Counted from the stretch's first letter, positions 8,114-17,362 are shown. The stretch: DNA of 64,000 bases from Sphingobium sp. KCTC 72723 (GCF_014280435.1 NZ_CP060388.1:1984001-2048000); one strand, 5' to 3'. A program made the numbers and translations. Notes: generated from the sequence alone by a model not told the origin.

Positions 8114-9160
8114 CTATTCGACGACTTTGGCAGACCATGTCGTGATCCAGTGCCATGACCCGCGACATTCGCCCATGGCCGCCGCCTCGATCAGGCGAAA
8201 ACGGGTGCCGTCCCAGACATAGGCTTCGCTGCCACCGCAATCGCCCAGACCCCGGCCCTTGGCGAAACTGTCCAGCCGGGATTTTTCAGGGGTCCAGCCG
8301 GCATTGACGAGCATGGGCCGTTTGGCATCTTCGCTCCAGCCCGGTTTATAGTCGAAGCTGGCGAAGCGCCAGGCGCGGCGACCCGCGACCCCGGTGGCGA
8401 TCACTGGCACGGACGAGAAATTATAGGCGCCCGATCCGCAGGGGACCAGGATCAATGTTTCGGTTTTGGAAAGGCGGTGAAGCTCGGGGGACTGGTCAGG
8501 TGCCATTTCGCCCGCGCAGCCGGTGAATTTGAGCAGCGCGGCCAGTTCTTCGCGCCACAGCGGCGCGGGGGCTGCGCCGCCCGGCACGGCCATGCGGCGG
8601 ATCACCGGCGCGGCGGGTGCCGGGCGCACGGCGTTGACGCCCAAAGGCCCGGTGGCGACCAGCGCGCTGCTGGTCCCTGCCCGTCCCTGCCGCGCATCCA
8701 TGTAGCGCAATGCTGCCCCAGAACCGGACAGTGAAGGCCGCCCCAGCAGCTTCGTCCCGCTGCGCACGTCCAGCGTCGATCCGCGCGCTATGGCGATGGC
8801 CAGCGCCGACGCCTGCGGCCCTTTGACGGTCGCTTCGCCGTCGCGCGCGGTTGCGCCTGCAACCTTGCGCCCATCGACCAGGAAGCTGACCTCGGCCTGC
8901 CCCTTACCCTCCCGGCTGATCCAGATTTCGGTTTCCGCGTCCGGCCCGGCCGCGCGCGCGATACCGATCATCAGCGGGATTTCGGGCAGGTCGCCGCCTT
9001 CCGGCATCAACGCGACGGCTTCGCACCGATTCCGGTTGTCGCAGCCGATGGTCCAGTCCTTGTAGGTTTCCAGCGCGCCCGGCTTTGGTGCCTGCGCGAT
9101 CGCCCCCGTAGCCGCCAGCATGACCGCCAGCGCGGTTGCGAAAAGTCTCTTTTGCCCCAT
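8114..9160 (-). CDS. DUF1176 exported protein
   Basis: A 348-residue protein with a signal peptide (hydrophobic 6-22, IAQA cleavage) and the DUF1176 pattern: an N-terminal DWTIGCDNRNRCEA element followed by two beta-rich halves. The C-terminus has paired cysteines (GDCGGSEAYVWDG and GECRGSW). DUF1176 proteins are secreted or periplasmic proteins of proteobacteria with no established function. The ATG at 9160 sits in CCATGGGTTAACC. A 75-base gap separates it from the HAD gene on the same strand, so co-transcription is possible. Confidence 0.82.
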   Translation of the reverse strand: MGQKRLFATALAVMLAATGAIAQAPKPGALETYKDWTIGCDNRNRCEAVALMPEGGDLPEIPLMIGIARAAGPDAETEIWISREGKGQAEVSFLVDGRKVAGATARDGEATVKGPQASALAIAIARGSTLDVRSGTKLLGRPSLSGSGAALRYMDARQGRAGTSSALVATGPLGVNAVRPAPAAPVIRRMAVPGGAAPAPLWREELAALLKFTGCAGEMAPDQSPELHRLSKTETLILVPCGSGAYNFSSVPVIATGVAGRRAWRFASFDYKPGWSEDAKRPMLVNAGWTPEKSRLDSFAKGRGLGDCGGSEAYVWDGTRFRLIEAAAMGECRGSWHWITTWSAKVVE

Positions 9161-9228
9161 GGGTTAACCATAAGAGATTATCAGGGGCAGCGATAGAGTC
9201 TTACGTTACAGGTCCACAACGATTCTAT

Positions 9229-10554
9229 TCAGCGCAGGCTGAGCATCAGCCCGGCCAGCGCAGCGCTCATCAGGTTGGCGAGGCTGCCCGCGACCAGCGC
9301 CTTCATCCCCAGTTTCGCGATCATCGGCCGCTGATTGGGGGCAAGGTTGCCGGTCACGGCCATCTGGATCGCGATCGAGCTGAAATTGGCGAAACCGCAC
9401 AGCGCGAAGGTGACGATGGCGATGGTGGTGGGCGACAATGCGCCCTGCACCTGACCCAGATTGATATAGGCGACAAATTCGTTCAGCACGACCTTCGTCC
9501 CGAACAGGCCGCCAGCCACCTGCGCTTCGGCCCAGGGGATGTTGAGCAGATACATGATCGGCGAGAATACATAGCCGAGCAGCATCTGGAAGCTGAGGTC
9601 GGTGATGCCGAACCATGCGCCGATGCCGCCCAATATGCCGTTGGCCAGCGCGACGAGCGCCACAAAAGCCAGCACCATGGCCCCCACCGCGACCGCAAGT
9701 TTGACGCCGGTCTGCGCGCCCTGCGCAGCGGCCATGATGAGGTTGGCGGGCTTTTCCTCGTCATGGCTGGCGGGCGGCATGGGTTCGCCCGGCGTCCCTT
9801 CGGGCAGCAAAGCGGCGGGACCGGCCCCGCTGATCCGCGTTTCGGGCAGGTGCAGCGCAGGATCGTCCCCCAGCGGCAATTCGCCCTGCACCGGCGTGCG
9901 CCCGTCGGGCATCATGATCTTTGCCATCAACAGGCCACCGGGCGCCGCCATGAAGCTGGCCGCGAGCAGATAGTCGATCTTGATCCCCATCGACGCATAG
10001 GCCGCAAGGATAGTGCCAGCGACGCCCGCCATGCCGCTGGTCATCACCGTGAACAGTTGGGGCGGCGTGAGCGCGGCCAGATAGGGGCGAATGACCAGCG
10101 GGCTTTCGCTTTGCCCGACGAAGATGTTGGCGGCGGCACACAGGCTTTCCACCTTCGACACGCCCGTCACCCACTCGATCGCGCCGCCGACCCAGCGGAC
10201 GATGAATTGCATGATGCCCAGATAATAGAGGATCGACACCAGGCTGGCGAAGAAGATGATGACCGGCAGGGCGGCAATGGCGAAGCTCGCGCCGCCGATC
10301 TGCGGGCTGGCGAGCGGGCCGAAAATGAAGTTGGTGCCTGCCTGCGCATAGCTGAGCAGGTTGGAAACCCCCTTCGACATGCCCGCGATGATGCTGCGCC
10401 CGGCCGGGACATATAGCACCAGCAGCGCAATGCCCGCCTGCAACAGGAACGCCGCGCCCACCACCCGCAACCGGATAGCGCGGCGGTCGGACGACAGGGC
10501 AATGGCGATGGCAAGGATGAGCAATATGCCGGCAAGACCGATGAGCAGGTGCAT
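9229..10554 (-). CDS. concentrative nucleoside transporter (NupC/CNT family)
   Basis: A 441-residue polytopic inner-membrane protein. It has the CNT family signatures LPVIIFFASLVSILYYLG and VGQSESPLVIRPYL, and the core repeat MTSGMAGVAGTILAAYASMG. CNT proteins import nucleosides with Na+ or H+. The frame is open to 10593, but the ATG at 10554 (MHLLIGLAGILL) gives the usual N-terminus, directly entering the first membrane helix. A hydrophilic loop rich in Pro and Gly at about 220-265 interrupts the core. Neighbours give no hint of nucleoside specificity. Confidence 0.9.
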   Translation of the reverse strand: MHLLIGLAGILLILAIAIALSSDRRAIRLRVVGAAFLLQAGIALLVLYVPAGRSIIAGMSKGVSNLLSYAQAGTNFIFGPLASPQIGGASFAIAALPVIIFFASLVSILYYLGIMQFIVRWVGGAIEWVTGVSKVESLCAAANIFVGQSESPLVIRPYLAALTPPQLFTVMTSGMAGVAGTILAAYASMGIKIDYLLAASFMAAPGGLLMAKIMMPDGRTPVQGELPLGDDPALHLPETRISGAGPAALLPEGTPGEPMPPASHDEEKPANLIMAAAQGAQTGVKLAVAVGAMVLAFVALVALANGILGGIGAWFGITDLSFQMLLGYVFSPIMYLLNIPWAEAQVAGGLFGTKVVLNEFVAYINLGQVQGALSPTTIAIVTFALCGFANFSSIAIQMAVTGNLAPNQRPMIAKLGMKALVAGSLANLMSAALAGLMLSLR

Positions 10555-10727
10555 GAAGCGCTTTCGCGGGAGGATGACAAACCGGGCGACCATAAGGGCG
10601 TGACACGGGCATGGCCAGCGGCTTCGCGCAGATAGGCGGCGGCGTCAATAAATGAGATAGTCTCGCTTTTATAGCAGGTGCCGCTATTCTGCCATTCAAG
10701 ATAAGAGAATCGACGGAGGATACGGGG

Positions 10728-11984
10728 ATGACGCAGGCTGTGGAAGAGACGGCAGGGGCAATGACGGCCGGGGCGGAGTGGCGGCGCGCGCCGTTGCTGC
10801 CGATCGCGGCGGGGCTGGGCTATGCCACCAGCGTCATCCATATCTACGGACTTGGTCCCTATATCGAACCGATCAGCCAGTCGTTCGGCTGGACCCGGAC
10901 GCAAACGACCATCGGCCTGACGCTGGCGACGCTGGTGCAGGCCGTGTTTTCGATCCCCATCGGCTTGCTGGTGGACCGGATCGGCCCGCGCCTGTTCGGA
11001 CTGGCAGGCGTGCTGTTGACCACGGCAGCTTTCGCCATGCTCGGCACCGCGACAGGCAACAAAGGGCAATGGCTGTTCCTGTGGGCGTTGCTGGCGCTGG
11101 CCACATTGCCGGTGCAGGCGACGGTGTGGACCAGTGCGGTCGCGTCGCGCTTTGCCAAGTCGCGCGGGCTGGCTTTTGCGGTTACGCTGTGCGGGGCGTC
11201 GTTGGCGGCGGCGGTGTTTCCGTTACTGGGTAGCTGGCTGATCGCGCGCCATGGCTGGCAGGGGGCGGCGCCGATACAGGCGGCCATATGGGCGGCAATC
11301 GCCTTTCCGATGATCTTCCTGTTCTTTCGCGGCGCGCATGACCGGCGCGGTATTGCCAAGCCCGCCGACCGGCCCGACCTGCCCGGCGCGACGCTGGGTG
11401 AAGGGGTGCGATCGTCCATCTATCACCGGCTGCTGCTGGCCAGCCTGTTGTTCACTTTCACCATCATCGCGCTGGTCGTGCATTTCGTGCCGATCCTGAC
11501 GACGCGCGGCACCAGCCCGATGGCGGCGGCAGGCATTGCCGCGCTGGTCGGTCTGTTTTCCATCGTCGGGCGGCTGGCCACCGGGCTGCTGCTCGACCGT
11601 TTCCGGGGGTCGATGGTCGGCGCCACCGTGTTCCTGCTGCCCGCTATCGGGTGCCTGTTGCTGCTGCTGGGGGGCGACAATTGGGGGACGCAAGCGGCAG
11701 CAGCGGCGATGGTGGGGCTGACTTTGGGCGCGGAAGTGGACGTGATCGTCTATCTCACCACCCAGCATTTTGGCCTGCGCACCTTTGGCGGGCTGTATGG
11801 CGGATTGTTGATGGCGCTGTCGGTCGGCACCGCCACCGGGCCGCTGGGCGCGTCGGCGCTGTTCGACGCCAGCGGCAGCTATGCGCCGTTCCTGTGGCTG
11901 ACCATCGCGCTGATGGCCGCGAGCAGCGTGACACTGGCCAGCCTGCCGCGCTCGGCCTTTGCCCCCGTTCCACCGGGCGGCTGA
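10728..11984 (+). CDS. MFS transporter
   Basis: A 418-residue major facilitator permease with about 12 predicted membrane helices. An RMTS-like GLLVDRIGPR loop lies between helices 2 and 3, and a corresponding GLLLDRFRGS loop in the second half. The ATG at 10728 has a good GGAGG upstream. It resembles the monocarboxylate/oxalate-formate-type MFS group, but the substrate is unknown. It is divergent from the nucleoside transporter, with a gap of about 170 bases that should hold both promoters. Confidence 0.88.
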   Translation: MTQAVEETAGAMTAGAEWRRAPLLPIAAGLGYATSVIHIYGLGPYIEPISQSFGWTRTQTTIGLTLATLVQAVFSIPIGLLVDRIGPRLFGLAGVLLTTAAFAMLGTATGNKGQWLFLWALLALATLPVQATVWTSAVASRFAKSRGLAFAVTLCGASLAAAVFPLLGSWLIARHGWQGAAPIQAAIWAAIAFPMIFLFFRGAHDRRGIAKPADRPDLPGATLGEGVRSSIYHRLLLASLLFTFTIIALVVHFVPILTTRGTSPMAAAGIAALVGLFSIVGRLATGLLLDRFRGSMVGATVFLLPAIGCLLLLLGGDNWGTQAAAAAMVGLTLGAEVDVIVYLTTQHFGLRTFGGLYGGLLMALSVGTATGPLGASALFDASGSYAPFLWLTIALMAASSVTLASLPRSAFAPVPPGG

Positions 11985-12076
11985 CGCTACAAAGACGCTA
12001 CATTGCGCAATCGCGGCGAGACATGCGTGGCCTAACCCGCACCCTTGATGGCCTTAACAAGAGACGGAAAGGGTAG

Positions 12077-12988
12077 ATGATGGCCGAGGAAATGCATGAT
12101 CATGACCATGGGCTGGCGCATGATCTGGCGCAGATACGCACATTGGCGCAGCAAGCGGTGGGGCGGCGGCGGACGTTGCGCCTGTTGTTCGCGGCAGGTG
12201 GCGGCGCGCTGATCACCGCCTGCGGTGGCGGCAGCGAAACGTCGGCGAGCAGCAGTTCCAGCACGGCCACGACGTCCACCACCACGTCGACGACAACATC
12301 CACATCCACTACGACCGGCGGGACCAGCACAGGCACATGCGTCGCCGATCCGACCGAAACCAACGGTCCCTATCCCGCAGACGGATCCAACAGCGTCAGT
12401 GGCAGCGTGGTCAATGTGCTGGACGATACCGGCATCGTGCGCACCGACATCCGTTCCAGTTTCGGGTCGTCCAGCGGCACGGCGGCGGGCGTCTATATGA
12501 GCGTGACGATCACCGTGGTGAATGTGAACAGCAGTTGCGCGCCGCTGGCGGGCTATGCCGTCTATCTGTGGCACTGCACCCGCGACGGCCTCTATTCGCT
12601 CTACACCGTTCCGGGCGAAAATTACCTGCGCGGCGTGGGCGTGACCGACGCCAACGGGCAGGTAACCTTCACCAGCATCTTCCCCGGCTGCTATGACGGG
12701 CGCTACCCGCACATCCATTTCGAAGTCTATCCCAGCCTGGCGCGGGCCACGACCTATGCCAATCGCGTGCTGGTGTCGCAATTTGCGATGCCCAGCGCCG
12801 CGTGCAGCAGCGTCTACGCCACCAGCGGCTATAGCAGCAGCACGAGCAATTTCGCCAAGGTGACGACCGCCAACGACAATGTGTTCGGCGACAATACAGC
12901 CGCGCAGATCGCAGCCATGACAATCGCCATGACCGGCGACGTCACCAATGGCTATACCGGCACGGTCACGGTCGGCGTCGCGATCTGA
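12077..12988 (+). CDS. intradiol ring-cleavage dioxygenase-like lipoprotein
   Basis: A 303-residue protein. Residues 30-32 are RRR before a hydrophobic stretch ending in the lipobox LITAC (Cys49), so it is probably exported, possibly by Tat, and lipidated. A low-complexity Ser/Thr linker runs from about 54 to 86. The catalytic domain keeps all four Fe(III) ligands expected of intradiol dioxygenases: Tyr173 (DGLYS), Tyr206 (PGCYDGR), His212 and His214 (PHIHF). The family opens catechol rings between the two hydroxyls; substrates of these exported members are mostly unknown. No aromatic-degradation genes are adjacent. Confidence 0.87.
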   Translation: MMAEEMHDHDHGLAHDLAQIRTLAQQAVGRRRTLRLLFAAGGGALITACGGGSETSASSSSSTATTSTTTSTTTSTSTTTGGTSTGTCVADPTETNGPYPADGSNSVSGSVVNVLDDTGIVRTDIRSSFGSSSGTAAGVYMSVTITVVNVNSSCAPLAGYAVYLWHCTRDGLYSLYTVPGENYLRGVGVTDANGQVTFTSIFPGCYDGRYPHIHFEVYPSLARATTYANRVLVSQFAMPSAACSSVYATSGYSSSTSNFAKVTTANDNVFGDNTAAQIAAMTIAMTGDVTNGYTGTVTVGVAI

Positions 12989-13034
12989 TGCCAGTACGGC
13001 CCGGCGCGCGACAGGAAATGCAAAGGATGTACGG

Positions 13035-13814
13035 ATGACTTTGCAGGCGGCACCATCCGTCGATATGCTGGCCGCCAACATGGATGGTTCACGCATATTG
13101 GTGGTCGATGACGACGCGGACATCCGCGCGCTGTTGTCGGACTTTCTGGAACAGCATGGCTTTGCCGTGACCGCCGTCGCCGATGGCGCAGCCATGGACG
13201 AGGCGCTGGCATCCCAGGATTTCGACATCGCCGTGCTGGACGTGATGATGCCGGGGGAGGATGGCCTGTCCATCCTGCGGCGGCTGGCGGCGCGCGGCGG
13301 GTTGCCGGTCATCATGCTGTCGGCGATCGGCAGCGATATCGACCGGATCGTCGGGCTGGAAATGGGGGCGGAAGATTATCTGCCCAAGCCGTGCAACCCG
13401 CGCGAATTGCTGGCACGCATCCGCACCGTGCTGCGGCGGCACCGGCGGCAGGCGGCACAGAATGGCGATGCGGCCGGGCCATCGGGGAAGCGGTTGCGCT
13501 TTGCCGGGTGGATGGTCGACATGGGCGCGCGGTTGCTGACCGATCCAGACAATGTCGTCGTTACCCTTACCGATGGCGAATTCCGCCTGCTGCGCGCATT
13601 TATCGAACATCCGCGCCGGGTGTTGAACCGCGACCAGTTGCTGGACTGGTCGGCGGGTAATGAAAGCGAAAGTTACGACCGGGCGATCGACGTGCAGGTC
13701 AGCCGCCTGCGCCGCAAGCTGGAACGGGGGGCGCGCAAGGATGGGGCGGACGAACTGGTCCGCACGATCCGCAACGAAGGCTATATGTTCACGGCGCAAG
13801 TCCGCCCGGCGTGA
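13035..13814 (+). CDS. OmpR-type response regulator
   Basis: A 259-residue two-component regulator. The receiver domain has acidic residues in LVVDDD, the phosphoacceptor Asp69 in VLDVMMPG, and Lys118 in YLPKP. A winged-helix effector domain follows from about 150, with LTDGEFRLLRAF and YDRAIDVQVSRLRRKLE. The ATG at 13035 has AAAGGA 7 bases upstream; the frame is open from 12948 but the extension lies in the tail of the dioxygenase gene. It overlaps the sensor kinase by 4 bases. Its targets are unknown; the lipoprotein gene just upstream is a candidate. Confidence 0.93.
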   Translation: MTLQAAPSVDMLAANMDGSRILVVDDDADIRALLSDFLEQHGFAVTAVADGAAMDEALASQDFDIAVLDVMMPGEDGLSILRRLAARGGLPVIMLSAIGSDIDRIVGLEMGAEDYLPKPCNPRELLARIRTVLRRHRRQAAQNGDAAGPSGKRLRFAGWMVDMGARLLTDPDNVVVTLTDGEFRLLRAFIEHPRRVLNRDQLLDWSAGNESESYDRAIDVQVSRLRRKLERGARKDGADELVRTIRNEGYMFTAQVRPA

Positions 13815-15124
13815 AGGCCCGTCTTGCGCGCATCAATCCGTCGATCCTGACGCGCATCGTCGCTCTGGTCGCAGCAACACTACTGCTGGCGCTCGGCGCG
13901 ATGATGCTGGTGACGTTTCGCGGGCCGCCGCCGCACAGCCGACCGATGAGCCTGACGCAAGCGGCGAACCTTTTGCGGGGCGGATTGCCGCCGCAGGGGG
14001 CGTGGACCGTGACGCGCTATACGTCCGACCGCGCGCCGGTGCCGGAGGGCGATCAACAGGCAGACCCGCGTGTCGCCGCGCGGATCGCCACGCTGGCCGA
14101 CATTGCGCCGGACGCGCTGCGGCTGCTGCGACCGCTACCCCCGTCCGATCGGGCAATGACCGCCGGGCCGGAGCGGCTGGAGTTGCGGCACGAATTTCAG
14201 ATTGCACGGCGCACCGCCGATGGCTGGGCCATCATTCAGGCGCGGCAGGGGGCCAATGCGCGCTGGTATGCCATCACCCTGGCGCTGATGGCGGGCATCT
14301 TCATCCTGTTGCTGCTGCCCGCTTACTGGGTCGCGCGGCGCATCACCCAGCCGATCCGCCTGCTGGCCGATGGCGCGGCGACCGAGCGGCCCGAACGCGC
14401 CGATCCATTGCCGCTGACCGGCCCGCCCGAAGTGCGGGCGGTGGGCGCAGCCTATAATCAGATGCGCGCGCGGATCGCCGATTATCTCAATGAACGTACT
14501 GCGATGCTGGTGGCGATCGCCCATGACCTGCGCACGCCCATGACGCGCCTGTCGTTCCGGCTGGAAGCGCTGCCCGAAGGGCCACGCGCCAAGGCGCAGG
14601 CGGACGTGCAGGAAATGCGTGCGATGGTAACCGACCTGCTGGATTTCATGCGCGGCCATGACGGCGCGGCACGGGTGCGGATCGACCTGTCGGCCATTGC
14701 CGAAACATTGGCCGACGACCTGTCAGACATGGGGCAGGACGTGGTGGTGACGCATAGCGCGCGGGCCGTGGTGCGGGGCGATGCGGTAGCGCTGCGGCGC
14801 TGCATCGCCAATCTGGTCGAAAACGCGGTGCGCTATGGCGGATCGGCGCGCGTTGCGATCACCATCGCGTCCCGGCGGGCGCATGTCGTGGTGGAAGATG
14901 ACGGACCCGGCGTGCCAGACGCCACGATCGAGCGCCTGTGTGAACCCTTTTATCGCGGCGAAGCGTCGCGCAACCGGGAGACAGGTGGCGTCGGCCTTGG
15001 CCTGTCGATCGCGCGCAGCATTGCCGAGAGCCATGGTGGACGACTGGCCTTTGCCAACCGGACGGAGGATGGCCAGGCACCACGCGGCTTTCGCGCGACG
15101 CTGATCGTCCCGCTGGACCGCTGA
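13811..15124 (+). CDS. sensor histidine kinase
   Basis: A 437-residue membrane kinase starting at a GTG that overlaps the regulator's TGA. Membrane helices lie at about 12-36 and 152-176, enclosing a periplasmic region of about 115 residues. HAMP-type sequence follows, then the HisKA box AIAHDLRTPMTRLSF with His238. The ATPase domain has the N-box NLVENAVRYGG, DDGPGVPD and GVGLGLSIARS. It should autophosphorylate and pass phosphate to the partner regulator. The architecture resembles the EnvZ/OmpR type. The signal is not identifiable. Confidence 0.93.
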   Translation: MKARLARINPSILTRIVALVAATLLLALGAMMLVTFRGPPPHSRPMSLTQAANLLRGGLPPQGAWTVTRYTSDRAPVPEGDQQADPRVAARIATLADIAPDALRLLRPLPPSDRAMTAGPERLELRHEFQIARRTADGWAIIQARQGANARWYAITLALMAGIFILLLLPAYWVARRITQPIRLLADGAATERPERADPLPLTGPPEVRAVGAAYNQMRARIADYLNERTAMLVAIAHDLRTPMTRLSFRLEALPEGPRAKAQADVQEMRAMVTDLLDFMRGHDGAARVRIDLSAIAETLADDLSDMGQDVVVTHSARAVVRGDAVALRRCIANLVENAVRYGGSARVAITIASRRAHVVVEDDGPGVPDATIERLCEPFYRGEASRNRETGGVGLGLSIARSIAESHGGRLAFANRTEDGQAPRGFRATLIVPLDR

Positions 15125-15127
15125 TCC

Positions 15128-15601
15128 CTAACCGTCCGTCCCGAAGGCAAGCGAAAACCAGGAAGACATGGAGTCCACCGCCAGCGGCGACAGCCGTATC
15201 GCGCGGCGGCGGCGGCTGTTGGGGGATGTCTGATGCTCCTCCACCAGGCCGCGCCGTTCCATAACGCCGATCTGGCCGACCGTAACGCTCATCGACAGGC
15301 GCAGCGTCTCGCTCAACTGCTCCAGCGTCAGCGCCCGCTCCTCCAGGTCCGCCTGATACAGCATCAGCAATATGTCCCATGCCGGATCGGCAAAGAGATT
15401 CTGGCCCAGCAAAACGGAGCGGACCCGGCGGGATTCGATATAGCGGACCAATGTTGCAAGCTGGCACCCGCCCTCCCCGTTCAGGACCGCCGCGTCATCC
15501 GCCCGTGCATGGACGTTGGTGAGGCAGCGTTGCAGCGCAACGACCAGGTCGATCGCCTCCTGACTGGGAACGGCACGATCAGGCGGGATATGCGCGGTCA
15601 T
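15128..15601 (-). CDS. winged-helix regulator, MarR-like
   Basis: A 157-residue protein whose C-terminal half reads as a winged helix-turn-helix: LTLEQLSETLRLSMSVTVGQIGVMERRGLVEEHQ, with a basic wing RRRRAIRLS. The N-terminal half is helical and shows no ligand motif. The ATG at 15601 has GGAAGG 6 bases upstream. It overlaps the end of the upstream membrane-protein gene by 23 bases, implying a two-gene operon. It converges on the sensor kinase gene with only 3 bases between them. The MarR assignment rests on the HTH pattern and length only. Confidence 0.7.
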   Translation of the reverse strand: MTAHIPPDRAVPSQEAIDLVVALQRCLTNVHARADDAAVLNGEGGCQLATLVRYIESRRVRSVLLGQNLFADPAWDILLMLYQADLEERALTLEQLSETLRLSMSVTVGQIGVMERRGLVEEHQTSPNSRRRRAIRLSPLAVDSMSSWFSLAFGTDG

Positions 15602-16007
15602 GTCCAACCTTCCGGTCCAGTTCGATGCCAATGATCGTGAACAGCATCAAGGGGATGATCCAGACTGTGTTCAGTCCTTCATAGATGCGATCGGAAAAGC
15701 TGTGGATCAGCAGCGTGACGACATGCGTCAGCACGGTCAGCAGCTGGCAGGCGGCTGTCCACACCGGCCAGTAACGGTCACTTTGCAGCATCAGCCACAG
15801 CAGCGCGGCGAATGTGAAAAGATCCACGGTCGTCAGCCAATATTGCGTCACATGCCATGACCCGGCCATTTGGGCCGGGATGGTCAGCAACACCGCCGCC
15901 ACCGAAATGACGACGAACCGTCGACCGTCGCGCCCGCCGAACATCAAGGCAAAGGCGCAGGCCAGAAACATCATGAGCCAGAATGAAGCCGCCAACATTC
16001 GTTTCAC
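15579..16007 (-). CDS. small multi-pass membrane protein
   Basis: A 142-residue protein with four probable membrane helices at about 5-23, 31-48, 57-73 and 83-101, plus a C-terminal hydrophobic segment at 114-130. I do not recognise a family. It begins at GTG 16007, with an ATG alternative at 15998, neither with a strong ribosome site. Its end overlaps the MarR-like regulator gene, so the two are probably co-expressed and the regulator may respond to the same condition. Confidence 0.65.
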   Translation of the reverse strand: MKRMLAASFWLMMFLACAFALMFGGRDGRRFVVISVAAVLLTIPAQMAGSWHVTQYWLTTVDLFTFAALLWLMLQSDRYWPVWTAACQLLTVLTHVVTLLIHSFSDRIYEGLNTVWIIPLMLFTIIGIELDRKVGHDRAYPA

Positions 16008-16060
16008 CGATAGAGAGGGGGGAAATCAAGCGTTGAACGCATGTCGGCGGCTCCGCCCGG

Positions 16061-16408
16061 TCAGGCGACCAGGGTCAGGTGGCGCTGCGCATCGTCCTGC
16101 GCAGGGGCGTCCATGCCGAGCGGGCAACCAAAAGCGGTCACGGCGTGCTGGCTGTTTTCGATGCAGCGCGTCAGCAGCGCGGTGGCGCGGATCATGTCGC
16201 TGCGACCCTCGATAATCTTGGCGGCGCTTTCATGGATGCGCAGGATGATGCGCTGGCTTTCGCTGGCAGTCAGTCCCGAATCCAGGGCGGCGTTCAAAAA
16301 AGTGCTGGTCAGTTGCGCGGTGTCCACCAGTGCAACGTCCAGGGCTGCGAAAGCCTGTTTGGTCTGGTCGACGACGGCCTGGGTCTTTGCGGGATCGAGG
16401 TTGAGCAC
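16061..16408 (-). CDS. small helical protein of unknown function
   Basis: A 115-residue protein that is almost entirely alpha-helical by composition, with no membrane segment or signal peptide. The start is GTG at 16408, well supported by AAGGAG 8 bases upstream. I recognise no domain; amphipathic helices such as QTKQAFAALDVALVDTAQL suggest a helical bundle, superficially phasin-like. It is 65 bases downstream of the LuxR-type gene on the same strand and may share its transcript. Confidence 0.65.
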   Translation of the reverse strand: MLNLDPAKTQAVVDQTKQAFAALDVALVDTAQLTSTFLNAALDSGLTASESQRIILRIHESAAKIIEGRSDMIRATALLTRCIENSQHAVTAFGCPLGMDAPAQDDAQRHLTLVA

Positions 16409-16473
16409 AAGTCATCTCCTTCGCACGACGCCGGTTGCGGCGGTGCGTTGTCAGCGTGGCGATACAGGAAGGA

Positions 16474-16965
16474 TCAGGCCAGTGCCTTGAAGGCTCCGGC
16501 AATGAGCAGCAGCAGAGTGACGACACCCACGCCGGTCAGAACGGCTGCGCGGATCATCGCCAATATGCGGCCATCGACACTCAGTTCATTGGTCGATCCC
16601 CCTAGCGGTGGGCCGAAAGCCAGGATGCGGCGCAGAAGCGTTTTGCGCTCCGTCTGCTCATCCGGCCTGTCCGGCACCGCCATGGATGACCCAGGATCAG
16701 GATCGGTGGCAAGCGGCTCCGGCTGATATATCAAAGGCTGATATGTGCCACTTTGGGGCTGTAGTTGCTGGGCCGAAACGAATAGCCGCGCGGCTTCCTT
16801 GCGCGAAGGCACGCCATATTTGCGCAGACTGGTGCGGACGCGCTGGTCCACCGTATGCTCCGACACATGAAGCTGACGCGCGATTTCCTTGGAATTGAAG
16901 CCCTGCGCCACAAGGTGCAGGCACTGCTTTTCACCCTCGCTCAAGACGGGAAGGGTCTGCGCCAC
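16474..16965 (-). CDS. LuxR-type HTH protein with C-terminal membrane anchor
   Basis: A protein of about 163 residues with an N-terminal GerE/LuxR helix-turn-helix (LSEGEKQCLHLVAQGFNSKE, then IARQLHVSEHTVDQRVRTSL), a Pro/Gln-rich linker, and one hydrophobic helix near the C-terminus (VLTGVGVVTLLLLIAGAF). No receiver or autoinducer domain is present. I favour GTG 16965 because AGGAGG sits 9 bases before it; the ATG at 16974 would abut that ribosome site. The arrangement predicts a DNA-binding domain tethered to the inner membrane. Its signal and targets are unknown. Confidence 0.8.
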   Translation of the reverse strand: MAQTLPVLSEGEKQCLHLVAQGFNSKEIARQLHVSEHTVDQRVRTSLRKYGVPSRKEAARLFVSAQQLQPQSGTYQPLIYQPEPLATDPDPGSSMAVPDRPDEQTERKTLLRRILAFGPPLGGSTNELSVDGRILAMIRAAVLTGVGVVTLLLLIAGAFKALA

Positions 16966-17144
16966 TCCAATCATCCTCCTGCGTGCGTCCCCGCCGATGG
17001 ACGAACCAGCGACAATGAGAAGACACAACCAACGCCCTGCTTTGCCAATATAAGGTTGCGATTCGGTTTGCTCGGCGCACTAAAGTGGCACGACAGGGCG
17101 GCAGGGTGCAATGAAGATGGCGCGGCGTCCGCGTCGCGGCAGGA

Positions 17145-17312
17145 TCAGGCGCCGGGCTTGCCGTCCTGCTTTGCCTTGTGCGCGGCGAGCAGCGCGTCGA
17201 TTTCGACGATGCGCATCCGCTGGACGGTATCTTTGGCCAGCCCCTTGAGGCGGCATTCGGCCCAAAGAGCGCGACGCTCCGAAGTGAGCGCCTTGAGATA
17301 GAGGTCGGCCAT
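17145..17312 (-). CDS. small conserved-type protein, 55 residues
   Basis: A short gene: ATG at 17312, stop TGA at 17145-17147, 55 codons. The product begins MADLYLKALTSERRALWAE and continues as a charged amphipathic helix with a Lys-rich C-terminus. AAGGA lies 8 bases before the ATG. There is no membrane segment. It lies on the same strand as typA, about 100 bases downstream, separated from it by an intergenic repeat. I recognise no function. The coding call rests on the ribosome site and the protein-like composition. Confidence 0.65.
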   Translation of the reverse strand: MADLYLKALTSERRALWAECRLKGLAKDTVQRMRIVEIDALLAAHKAKQDGKPGA

Positions 17313-17362
17313 ATGAGATGTCCTTGAAAAAGGGAAAAGGGCGGGAGCGCATTGCGCCCCTG

